A DNA stretch of 40,390 nt from Polyangiaceae bacterium (GTDB taxonomy: Bacteria; Myxococcota_A; Polyangia; Polyangiales; Polyangiaceae): contig JALHPN010000002.1 of NCBI GenBank assembly GCA_022842465.1, positions 1 through 40,390 of the forward strand, in the 5' to 3' direction. This document shows positions 1 to 7,354 of the stretch, piece by piece. The notes beneath the pieces are model-generated. The model was not told where the DNA came from. It did no database searches and saw only the letters and a program-made list of their open reading frames with translations. Made by a program: the position numbers and the translations under genes. Position 1 is the stretch's first letter. Every line of letters begins with the position of its first letter.

Positions 1-111
1 TCGCCCGCACGGCGCGTCGCTCTGCACGCGACGCGCGCCCGTGACGCCGACGAGCACGGCCCCGAGCGCGATCGCGCCCGCGAGGATGGCGGTCGCCGGG
101 CGCCTGGCCAT
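1..111 (-). CDS. N-terminus of an exported or membrane-anchored protein (partial)
   Basis: An ATG at 111 opens a frame that runs off the left edge of the window after 37 codons. The visible residues form a short basic start (MARR), then a hydrophobic alanine/glycine/leucine/valine stretch of about 20 residues, then ARRVQSDAPCG. This looks like a signal peptide or single membrane anchor. The start lies two bases after the TGA of the FAH-family gene, so the two are probably co-transcribed and translationally coupled. The function cannot be judged from 37 residues. Confidence 0.55.
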   Translation of the reverse strand, partial: MARRPATAILAGAIALGAVLVGVTGARRVQSDAPCGR

Positions 112-113
112 GC

Positions 114-881
114 TCAGCGCGGGCGCTCGGCCTCGACCCGCACCGAGAGCTCCCCGATGCCGTCGATGATCACCGAGAGACGCTGTCCGGCCGCGAGCGG
201 GCTCACGCCCTCGGGCGTCCCGGTCAGGAAGACGTCCCCGGGCTCGAAGGTGAACGATTGGCTCGCGTACGCGAGGAGCGTCGGGACGTCGAACATCATC
301 TGCGAGGTGCGGCCGTCCTGCCTCGTCTCGCCGTCGACGAGGCAGCGCACGCGGACGTCGGCGACGTCGAGCACCGTCTCGACCCACGGCCCGATCGGAC
401 AGAACGTGTCCCAGCCCTTCGCGCGGGACCACTGGCCGTCCTTCTTCTGGAGATCTCGCGCGGTGACGTCGCACGCGCACGTGTAGCCGTAGATCGCCGA
501 GCGCGCCTCGTCCGCCGATGCGCGGCGGAGGCGCGCGCCGAGGACGACCGCGAGCTCCGCCTCGTGCTCGACCCGCTCGCTCTCGGGGGGGAGGAGGACG
601 GTCCCGCCGGGGCCGAGCACGGAGGACGGCAGCTTGAAGAAGAGGAGCGGCTCCTTCGGCACCTCGTTGCCGAGCTCCTTCGCGTGCGCCGCGTAGTTGC
701 GTCCGACGCACACGATCTTCGAGGGCGCGACGGGAGCGCGGAGATCTCCCGCGACGAACGAGACGGCCTCCCCGGAGGGCGTCCCGCCCTCGAACGGGGA
801 CCGGTCGAAGAGGCGCGCCGTCCCGTCCTCGAGCGCCGCCCACGAGGTCCGCCCTTCCCGCTCGATCCGCCCGACGCGCAT
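114..881 (-). CDS. Fumarylacetoacetate hydrolase (FAH) family protein
   Basis: This 255-residue protein has the single-domain FAH fold signature of bacterial acylpyruvase, oxaloacetate tautomerase or 2-hydroxyhepta-2,4-diene-1,7-dioate isomerase enzymes. Visible landmarks are KIVCVGRNYAAHAKEL (about 55-70), the metal-binding VEHEAEL with Glu107 and Glu109, the third ligand Asp138 in CACDVTARD, and the conserved FLTGTPEGV near 218-226. The family cleaves or isomerises diketo acids with a bound Mg2+ or Mn2+. The start at 881 (MRVGRIEREG) was chosen because family members begin right there; in-frame ATGs at 893 and 959 would add poorly conserved residues and run into the divergent gene. The exact substrate cannot be read from the sequence, and no aromatic-catabolism genes are nearby. 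Confidence 0.9.
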   Translation of the reverse strand: MRVGRIEREGRTSWAALEDGTARLFDRSPFEGGTPSGEAVSFVAGDLRAPVAPSKIVCVGRNYAAHAKELGNEVPKEPLLFFKLPSSVLGPGGTVLLPPESERVEHEAELAVVLGARLRRASADEARSAIYGYTCACDVTARDLQKKDGQWSRAKGWDTFCPIGPWVETVLDVADVRVRCLVDGETRQDGRTSQMMFDVPTLLAYASQSFTFEPGDVFLTGTPEGVSPLAAGQRLSVIIDGIGELSVRVEAERPR

Positions 882-952
882 GGCGCGGACCATAGCAATC
901 CGGCCGTCCAAGAGACTTGAAATCCTCGGCGGAGGTGCCATGAGGGGGCCGC

Positions 953-2044
953 ATGGCACGCTTCTCCTCGCCTACCGCCCTCGTCACCACCCTCGCGCTC
1001 CTCGGCCTCGTCGCCGGCTCCGCCGCGTGCGGAAGCTCGGAGGAGCGAGCCGCCTACGATCCGAACCAGCCCGCGCAGATCGACACCGACGGGGACGGGA
1101 TCCCGGACAGCCCCGATCCGAACGCCCCCGGCGCCACCCCGGCCCCGCAGCCGGGCCGCGTCGGATGCAGCGGGACGTCGTACACGGAGCCGCTGCCGAC
1201 GACGGCGAGCCTCGCGGGGTTGACGTTCTCCCAGGCGAAGGCCGGCGAGTATCTCCTCTCCGCGCTCGAGAGGCGCTACCCGCTCGGCAAGTGGCTCGTC
1301 GACGAGGGCGTCGCGCGTCCGCTCCCCGGCCAGCCCGGGACGTGCCTCGAGCGCTTCCTCTCGGACAAGTCGAGCGCGTCGAGGGTGCTCGCCCAGGCCG
1401 GGACGGTGGTGCACGAGTGCGGGCACTTCCTCGACATCGGAAAGTCCGCGGCGCGCTCGGCCGCGTACGTCATCCGGGAGGACCTCGAGCTCTCCTGCAA
1501 GAGCGGCGACACGACCAGCCGAGGCGGCAAGACCTTCGCGCGGAGCCTCCTCAAGAGCGACGCGTACTACGCGAAGCGGAAGGCGTGCGGCGGACAGGTC
1601 CGCCAGGGCTGTGACATGTACGCGGACATCTACCTGACGGGGAGCGCGACGGACGCGGCGTTCGACAGCGGCGATCAGGGCTTCAACTCGCTCCTCGAGG
1701 AGGCCACGCAGTACGTCAACTCGATCGCGACGGGTCTCGCGTTCGCCGATCAACTCCAGAACCAGAGGGTGAGCGAGCGCGACGGCATCCTCACGTTCCT
1801 CTGGTACGTCGAGCGCTACCTGAAGATGGCGCGCGAGGAGTACCCCGACGCCTACGCGACGCTGAGCACCGACGCGTGCTGGCGCCAGGCGATCCTCTCG
1901 GTGTGGGACCGCGGCTGGTTCTACGTCGAGGCGTCGCGCGGGAAGGACAACCTCGAGATCGACGCTCCTGCCATCGAGGAGCTGGCGAAGGATCCCGCGC
2001 TCACCGTGGAGATCGACAAGCTGCGCTCGCTCGAGTGCCAGTGA
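953..2044 (+). CDS. Exported lipoprotein with HECGH zinc-metallopeptidase motif
   Basis: The 363-residue product begins with a lipoprotein signal (hydrophobic residues about 8-25, SAAC with Cys26). A short segment DTDGDGIPDSPDPN (45-57) follows, resembling a thrombospondin type-3 or calcium-binding repeat. The core contains VVHECGHFLD, an HExxH motif (His154, Glu155, His158) as in gluzincin metallopeptidases. An acidic segment LLEEATQYVN (Glu249/Glu250) could supply a third zinc ligand; that is inference. Several cysteines suggest disulfides outside the cytoplasm. I do not recognise a named family. The stop overlaps the mqnD start by one base (TGATG), which implies translational coupling although the roles look unrelated. 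Confidence 0.8.
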   Translation: MARFSSPTALVTTLALLGLVAGSAACGSSEERAAYDPNQPAQIDTDGDGIPDSPDPNAPGATPAPQPGRVGCSGTSYTEPLPTTASLAGLTFSQAKAGEYLLSALERRYPLGKWLVDEGVARPLPGQPGTCLERFLSDKSSASRVLAQAGTVVHECGHFLDIGKSAARSAAYVIREDLELSCKSGDTTSRGGKTFARSLLKSDAYYAKRKACGGQVRQGCDMYADIYLTGSATDAAFDSGDQGFNSLLEEATQYVNSIATGLAFADQLQNQRVSERDGILTFLWYVERYLKMAREEYPDAYATLSTDACWRQAILSVWDRGWFYVEASRGKDNLEIDAPAIEELAKDPALTVEIDKLRSLECQ

Positions 2045-2898
2045 TGGCGCCTCTCCGCCTCGCCTTCTCGCCGGACTCGGACGACATCTTCATGTTCTGG
2101 CCGCTGCTCCACGGGAAGGTGGACGCGGAGGGGCTCTCGTTCACGGCGGAGCGCGCCGACACGGAGACGCTGAACCAGCGGGCGGAGAAGGGGGAGGCGG
2201 ACGTCATCGCCGTCTCGATCGCGCAGTACGCGCGCATCGCCGCCGACTACCTCCTCCTGCCGCACGGCATGAGCGTGGGGCGCGGCTACGGTCCGGTGGT
2301 CGTCGCGAAGGAGTCGTGCACGCTCGCGTCACTCGAGGGCAAGCGCATCGGCGTCCCGGGGCTCAGGACGACGGCGTACCTGGTCCTCCGCTCGCTCCTC
2401 CCGCGCTTCGAGCCCGTGGTCGTGCCGATCGCGCCGTACGCCGCGGCGTTCGAGGCGCTCCGCGAAGGGCGCATCGATGCGGCGCTCCTCATCCACGAGG
2501 GGCGCCTCTTCTTCGAGCGCGAGGGCACAGTGAAGGTGACCGACATCGGGGAGGCTTGGGCGGCCGCGACGGGCGGGCTCCCCCTCCCGCTCGGCGGCAA
2601 CGCCATCCGGCGCTCGCTCGGTCCGGAGCTCGTCGAGAGGACGTCGCGCGTCTGCCGCGCGTCGATCCGCTGGGCGCTCGAGCACCAGGACGAGGTCGCG
2701 AGCGCGCTCCTCGACGCGGAGACGCGGAGCGACATCGGGCTCGATCGCGCGTCGCTCGATCGCTACCTCGCGATGTACGCGAACGGCGACACCCTCGATG
2801 CGCCCGCCGACGTGCGGCTGGCGCTCGAGGAGATCTTCACGCGCGGCCACGCGGCGGGCCTCCTGCCGGAGGGCGCGCGCGCGGAGCTCGCGCCCTAG
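2044..2898 (+). CDS. mqnD: 1,4-dihydroxy-6-naphthoate synthase, MqnD
   Basis: This 284-residue protein of the MqnA/MqnD (periplasmic-binding-like) fold converts cyclic dehypoxanthine futalosine to 1,4-dihydroxy-6-naphthoate in the futalosine route to menaquinone. The start LRLAFSPDSDDIFMFWPLLHGKV corresponds to the MqnD N-terminal signature (usually SPCPNDTF). TETLNQRAEKGEADVIAVS follows, and AALLIHEGRLFF carries His151 at the position of the family's catalytic histidine; this IHEG motif separates MqnD from MqnA. Length is normal. The ATG at 2044 overlaps the upstream TGA by one base. No other mqn gene is in the window. The gene converges on the minus-strand lipoprotein with a 16-bp gap. Confidence 0.9.
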   Translation: MAPLRLAFSPDSDDIFMFWPLLHGKVDAEGLSFTAERADTETLNQRAEKGEADVIAVSIAQYARIAADYLLLPHGMSVGRGYGPVVVAKESCTLASLEGKRIGVPGLRTTAYLVLRSLLPRFEPVVVPIAPYAAAFEALREGRIDAALLIHEGRLFFEREGTVKVTDIGEAWAAATGGLPLPLGGNAIRRSLGPELVERTSRVCRASIRWALEHQDEVASALLDAETRSDIGLDRASLDRYLAMYANGDTLDAPADVRLALEEIFTRGHAAGLLPEGARAELAP

Positions 2899-2914
2899 TC
2901 AGGGAGGATGGACC

Positions 2915-3373
2915 TCAGCGAGGCACGCAGGTGACGCGGATCCCCTGCACCTCGACCGTGAACCCCTCACCCGACGGGGTCAGGGAGGAGGTCGGTCCGA
3001 GCGGAATCTTGTCGCCGTCTGCGTCCGTGGCGACGCAGTTTCCGTCCGAGGCCGCGAGCGAGATGTTCGAGGACTGCGCGCGGCCCTCGATCGTCGTGGT
3101 GCACCGGTACGATCCGCTGCAAGGGACCCCGGTGCCGCCGCCGCTTCCGGTCGTCGGCGAGCCGCCGCCGGTCGTAGTCGAAGGGCGCTCGACGTCGCGC
3201 CCCGGCGCCTCGTAGTCGATCGGCGCGCGGCCGCTCGTCCCGGGACGTTCGAGCTCGCCCGCCAGCGGCTCGTAGCCGCTCGGGAGATCGCCCGTGCCGC
3301 CGCCCCCGCCCACGCACGCCCACGACGAGGAGGCGACGAGGGCGAGCGCGAGGTACCTCGATCGGGAGCGCAT
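2915..3373 (-). CDS. Small lipoprotein of unknown function
   Basis: The 152-residue product starts at 3373 with MRSRSRYLALALVASSSWAC, a lipoprotein signal ending at Cys20. A glycine-rich linker and a Thr/Gly/Ser-rich low-complexity region (roughly 65-80) follow. The last 70 residues hold four cysteines and a DADGDK segment that could bind calcium. No family is recognised. Its ATG overlaps the stop of the upstream beta-barrel gene by one base (TGATG read on the minus strand), so it is the second gene of a coupled pair and may act at the same membrane. The start at 3373 was preferred over an in-frame ATG 48 bases upstream because it gives a clean signal peptide. Confidence 0.7.
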   Translation of the reverse strand: MRSRSRYLALALVASSSWACVGGGGGTGDLPSGYEPLAGELERPGTSGRAPIDYEAPGRDVERPSTTTGGGSPTTGSGGGTGVPCSGSYRCTTTIEGRAQSSNISLAASDGNCVATDADGDKIPLGPTSSLTPSGEGFTVEVQGIRVTCVPR

Positions 3374-4251
3374 CAGGGGAAATAGTAGAGGGCGGAGATG
3401 TTGTTCGTGAAGAGCGCCCACGGGTCGCTCTGCACGGTCGTTCCGATCCCGTTCTGGGACACGGACGCCGAGACCTCGGGCGCGGCGTTGAAGGCGTCGC
3501 GGCTCGCGGTCCAGACCTGACGGCGGAAGGCGAGGCCGATCGTCGCCTGCAGCGAGAGCTGCGGGAGGCCGATGAAGCCGAAGTGGATCTCGGCGCCGGC
3601 GCGCGCGCCGAGGTCGAGACGCCAGCCGCCGAGGTGCTGATCCGGCTGGTTCGCAGTCTCGATCGTGCGGCTCGTGATGCCGAAGTTGAGCTCCGGGATG
3701 ACGAGGAACTTGTAGTGCTTCTGGTGGCCGAGGACGAGCGGCACGCCGCCGTGGATCGCCACGCCGAGGCCGGCCGGCGCGGACGTCGTCGTCTCGACGT
3801 TGCCGTTCGTGACCGTGGTGCCGCCGAACGTCGTGCCGAAGCCGAGGCCGAGGTCGAGGCCCATCGACTCCTTCAGCCAGTAGCGCATGCCGATGACGGG
3901 CGTGCTCAGCGTCCCCTGGCCGGCGCCGTTCGCACCGAGACCGGTCGAGATGGGCAGCTGGTTGATGCCCATGTATCCGATGGCGAACTTCCCGACGACC
4001 TTCTCGTGATCGGAGATGTCGTCGCCTTCCTTCACGACCGCCGGAGCGGCCGTGACCGGGCGCGCCGGAGGATCGGGCGGGGTGGTGGCGGTCGTCGCGC
4101 TGGTGTCACCGCCGACGGACACCGTGCCCGTGGCGCCGGTCCCGGCAGGCGTGGTCGTCGTCCCCGTCGGGGGTGCGGTGTCCTGCGCGAGCGCAGGGGT
4201 TGCCGCGAGCGCGGCTGCAGCGAGCGCCGCGAAGACAAGTCCCTTCCTCAT
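3373..4251 (-). CDS. Outer-membrane beta-barrel-like protein
   Basis: The 292-residue product has a clear Sec signal peptide (MRKGLVFAALAAAALAATPALA, cleaved after ALA). A Thr/Pro/Ala-rich linker runs to about residue 70. The rest alternates hydrophobic and polar residues with many glycines (for example GLDLGLGFGTTFGGTT and WRLDLGARAGAEIHFGF) and ends in an aromatic residue (ALYYFP), as outer-membrane barrels do. No specific family is recognised; an opacity/OmpA-barrel-like fold is an inference. The start is well supported by AGGAGG upstream of ATG 4251. It is the first gene of a two-gene unit with the lipoprotein downstream and is divergent from the serine protease at 4453. Confidence 0.75.
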   Translation of the reverse strand: MRKGLVFAALAAAALAATPALAQDTAPPTGTTTTPAGTGATGTVSVGGDTSATTATTPPDPPARPVTAAPAVVKEGDDISDHEKVVGKFAIGYMGINQLPISTGLGANGAGQGTLSTPVIGMRYWLKESMGLDLGLGFGTTFGGTTVTNGNVETTTSAPAGLGVAIHGGVPLVLGHQKHYKFLVIPELNFGITSRTIETANQPDQHLGGWRLDLGARAGAEIHFGFIGLPQLSLQATIGLAFRRQVWTASRDAFNAAPEVSASVSQNGIGTTVQSDPWALFTNNISALYYFP

Positions 4252-4381
4252 CGTCGTCCTCCTGGAGCGGCGTGAGCCGCCTGAGCGGGGTAGCCGCGTG
4301 ACCAGGAGGCCACGGGCGTCCCGGAAGGGCCAAATTTCGGGAGGGGGAGCTTCACGCAGCGCGTCAACGGTGCCCGGCGGG

Positions 4382-4409
4382 TTGCTCCGCCGACGTTCGC
4401 CCGTATGCT
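4382..4409 (+). promoter_or_regulatory. Predicted sigma-70-type promoter of the S1 protease gene
   Basis: TTGCTC at 4382-4387 and TATGCT at 4404-4409 are separated by 16 bases. Transcription would start near 4416, leaving a leader of about 36 bases with GGAGG ahead of the ATG at 4453. The same -35 hexamer occurs in front of gyrB. This is a sequence prediction only. Confidence 0.45.
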
Positions 4410-4452
4410 TCTGCGACCTGCGACCCCCGTGGGCGCAAACTTCGGAGGCTGC

Positions 4453-5769
4453 ATGCGTTTCGTTCGGCTCGTCGCGGGGGCGGCGTTTGGTTCCTTGCTG
4501 GCCGCGGCTGGCTGCTCCCAGGATGAGGCGGGTCGCGAGGCGATCGGTGCCGTCGATCAGCCCCTCCAGGTGGGCGATCAGAACATCGACACGACCAACA
4601 AGTACGCCTACGCGGTGGGCGTCTGTCTCGGGAACAGCCGCGGCAACTGCCAGGGGATCTGCTCCGGCACCCTCGTCCTCCCGAACCTGGTCATCACCGC
4701 GCGCCACTGCGTGAGCGACACGCCGGAGTCCGTCGAGCCGGGCGACACGTTCGGCCCCGCCATGGGCGGTCCCCAGAACTTCTTCGTCACGACGCACTAC
4801 CGGATGTTCCAGGGCACGACGGGCTGGCACAACGTGAAGCAGGTGCTCGTGCCGACCGAGAACACGGTCTACGGCAACGACATCGCGCTCCTCATCCTCT
4901 CGGACCAGGTCTCCGCCGCCGAAGCCAAGCCGGTGATCCCCGGCATCCAGTATCCGATGGGCGATACGCGCTACTCGATCAACTACGGCGCGATCGGGTA
5001 CGGGAAGAAGTCGCCGACCGACGACCAGAGCTCGGGCATCCGCCGCTTCAAGCTGGACCAGACCCTCCTCTGCGTGCCGGACGATCCGAACCTCGCGTGC
5101 CCGGAGGGCGCGCTCATCTCCGAGAAGGAGTTCTACGGCGACGACGGGACCTGCCAGGGCGACAGCGGCTCGGGTGCGTTCGAGAAGTCGACCTTCGACA
5201 AGGGCGCGCCGGTCTCGTGGGGGGTCCTCTCGCGCGGACGCGGCACCATCACCGCCTGCAAGGGCTCGGCGTACACGCGCCTCGACGCATGGCGCGACTT
5301 CGTGGTGGAGGGCGCGCGCCAGGCCTCGGAAAACTGGACGCTCTACGCGAAGCCCACGCCCGACTGGACCGTCTACGTCCCGCCGGCGCCCAAGGACGCG
5401 GGGACGAAGCCGCCCACGACGAAGCCCAGCCCGGGCGCCGAGCTCGGCGCGGCGTGCGAGCTCGACGGCGACTGCACGAGCGGCATCTGCATCGACGCGC
5501 CGGACGGCTCGCGCGTCTGCTCGAGCGCATGCGAGGACGGCACCGATCTCGTCTGCCCGGAGACCTTCGTCTGCTCGGACGGGACGTGCCTCTCCGAGTC
5601 GCTCGTGACGACGGCGCCCGCGGCCGCCACCCCGACGAAGAGCAACGGCGGCTGCTCCACGACCTCGAGCGGCCCGCTCCCGTCCGGAGGCCTCTCCCTG
5701 CTCGCTTCCGTCGGGCTCGCGGTGGCGGCAGCAGCGCGCCGACGCCGTCGCGACACGCCCGCGAGCTGA
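4453..5769 (+). CDS. Trypsin-like serine protease (S1) with MYXO-CTERM-like C-terminal anchor
   Basis: The 438-residue exported protein has a complete S1 triad: His85 in ITARHC, Asp143 in NDIALL and Ser238 in CQGDSGSGAF, with paired cysteines around them. The N-terminus is a signal peptide with a plausible lipobox (LAAAGC, Cys21). After the protease domain (about 48-290) comes a Pro/Lys linker, then a cysteine-rich segment (ELGAACELDGDCTSGIC...) like the repeats of other myxobacterial surface proteins. The C-terminus has GGCSTTSS, a hydrophobic helix (about 403-422) and RRRRR: the layout of a MYXO-CTERM sorting signal, which anchors proteins at the cell surface. The start at 4453 is set by the GGAGG just upstream; an earlier ATG at 4405 lacks a signal peptide. 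Confidence 0.9.
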   Translation: MRFVRLVAGAAFGSLLAAAGCSQDEAGREAIGAVDQPLQVGDQNIDTTNKYAYAVGVCLGNSRGNCQGICSGTLVLPNLVITARHCVSDTPESVEPGDTFGPAMGGPQNFFVTTHYRMFQGTTGWHNVKQVLVPTENTVYGNDIALLILSDQVSAAEAKPVIPGIQYPMGDTRYSINYGAIGYGKKSPTDDQSSGIRRFKLDQTLLCVPDDPNLACPEGALISEKEFYGDDGTCQGDSGSGAFEKSTFDKGAPVSWGVLSRGRGTITACKGSAYTRLDAWRDFVVEGARQASENWTLYAKPTPDWTVYVPPAPKDAGTKPPTTKPSPGAELGAACELDGDCTSGICIDAPDGSRVCSSACEDGTDLVCPETFVCSDGTCLSESLVTTAPAAATPTKSNGGCSTTSSGPLPSGGLSLLASVGLAVAAAARRRRRDTPAS

Positions 5770-5787
5770 ACGTCCGTCACGTAGCTG

Positions 5788-5802
5788 GGCCTCGGAGAGG
5801 CC
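5788..5802 (+). terminator. Short GC hairpin after the protease gene
   Basis: GGCCTC (5788-5793), a GGA loop and GAGGCC (5797-5802) form a perfect 6-bp stem 18 bases after the protease stop. No T-run follows, so an intrinsic terminator is uncertain; it might only stabilise the mRNA end. Confidence 0.3.
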
Positions 5803-5866
5803 TGATTCGCCTCGGCCCGCAACACGTCCGGAGCCCCGTGCATCGGACGGTCAGCGGAGTCGCGGT

Positions 5867-7309
5867 ATGATGGACCTCACGATGGACCTCGACACCGCGA
5901 CGACCCTGCCCCAGCGGGCCCGGTTCGAGGCGGTGCGTCGTCGCGTCTTCGACGAGATGGCAGGCGTCGCGAGCCGCTGGCGCCTCGCCATGACCGTGCC
6001 CTTCCAGGTGCTCGTCATCGGCCTGCTCGCCTCCCGGGGATTCGCCGGGACCCGCTTGACGGTGCAGATCGTCGCCTCCGTGGTCGGCGTCGTCGCGCTG
6101 ACCTTGAGCGAGAAGCTCCACCACCACCGCAGCGCGGCGATGCTGGGCGTCGCCGCGTTCACGATGCTCGTCTCGGTGTGCAACACGGGGGGCCTGGCGA
6201 GCCCGCTCCTCATCAGCTCGGTTCCGCTCTTCATCGGCGTCTCGCTGAACCCGATCCTGCGCCGACGGCGTCTGTTCGTCGCGACGTTCCTCGGCGCGTT
6301 CGCCGGCATGGCGTGGCTCTCGCACAGCTTCATGTGCCGGCTGACCGGCCCGCTCGCGCCGACGCCGACGTTCGCGAGCGCCGAGTACGTCACGATCGCC
6401 CTCGCGAGCGTCTCCGTCACGCTAATCGCGATCTACCACATCGGCAAGGGCGTCACGCTCGCCTACGAGCGCATCGCCCTCGAGCTCGCGGCACGTCGCG
6501 AGGAGCTGTGTGACGAGAACGAGGGCCGCACGCGCGCGCTCGAGGGCATCGCCGCGCGCCTCGCCCACGAGGTGAAGAACCCCCTCGCGGCGATCAAGGG
6601 CCTGTCGACGCACGTGGCCCGGAACGCCGAGGACCCGAAGGTGAAGGAGCGCCTCTCCATCGTCGCGGCGGAGGCCGAGCGACTCCAGGAGATCGTCGAG
6701 GGCTTCCTCTCCTTCTCGCGCGGGCTCGACGATCTGCAGGTCGGTCCGACCCGCCCGTACGAGATCGCGCGGGAGCTCTCCCTCCTCCTCGAGACCCGTG
6801 CGGCCGACGCCGGCGTCTCGCTCGAGGTGCGCGGGAGTCGCGAGCTGACCCTCAACGCGGACAACAAGAAGCTCCGGCAGGCGCTCCTGAACCTCGTCCT
6901 CAACGCGATGCAGGCGTCGGTGCGCGGCGCCACGGTGACCCTCGAGGTCGCGAAGAGCTGCGCGGACGGCGCCGCCGTCATCCGCGTCATGGACCGCGGG
7001 GCGGGGATGACTCCGGAGATCCTCGACCGGATCCGCAAGCCCTACTTCACGACCAAGGAGAGCGGCACCGGGCTCGGGATCGCCGTCGCGCGCGGCATCA
7101 TCGAGCAGCACGGCGGCTCGCTGCGGTTCGAGAGCACGAGCGGCCGCGGGACGACGGCGACCGTCGTCCTCCCCGCCTGCGCCGTGACGGCCGGCCTCCG
7201 CGCGAAGCTCCCGAACCCCTGCCGCATGGCCGGGAAGCCCGCGAGCGCGCCGGAGACCGGCCTCGGCTCCCCTGCCCTCGCCAGGGCCGACGGCAAGGTC
7301 CCGTCCTGA
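5867..7309 (+). CDS. Membrane-bound sensor histidine kinase (NtrB-like catalytic core)
   Basis: The 480-residue protein has about six hydrophobic segments between residues 43 and 192, then a coiled linker, a HisKA dimerisation domain with phospho-acceptor His234 (LAHEVKNPLAAIKG), and an HATPase domain with the N box (Asn342/Asn346 in NLVLNAMQAS), G1 box DRGAG (376-380) and G2 box GTGLG (400-404). All ATP-binding motifs are intact. There is no PAS or HAMP domain, so sensing probably occurs in the membrane region. It is followed after 45 bases by an NtrC-type regulator, its likely partner. The start could be either of two adjacent ATGs (5867 or 5870); GGAG lies upstream. Confidence 0.92.
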   Translation: MMDLTMDLDTATTLPQRARFEAVRRRVFDEMAGVASRWRLAMTVPFQVLVIGLLASRGFAGTRLTVQIVASVVGVVALTLSEKLHHHRSAAMLGVAAFTMLVSVCNTGGLASPLLISSVPLFIGVSLNPILRRRRLFVATFLGAFAGMAWLSHSFMCRLTGPLAPTPTFASAEYVTIALASVSVTLIAIYHIGKGVTLAYERIALELAARREELCDENEGRTRALEGIAARLAHEVKNPLAAIKGLSTHVARNAEDPKVKERLSIVAAEAERLQEIVEGFLSFSRGLDDLQVGPTRPYEIARELSLLLETRAADAGVSLEVRGSRELTLNADNKKLRQALLNLVLNAMQASVRGATVTLEVAKSCADGAAVIRVMDRGAGMTPEILDRIRKPYFTTKESGTGLGIAVARGIIEQHGGSLRFESTSGRGTTATVVLPACAVTAGLRAKLPNPCRMAGKPASAPETGLGSPALARADGKVPS

Positions 7310-7354
7310 GAGGCCGCGGCCCGCCCGGGCTCGCGTGGTAAGGTCCTGACCTCC

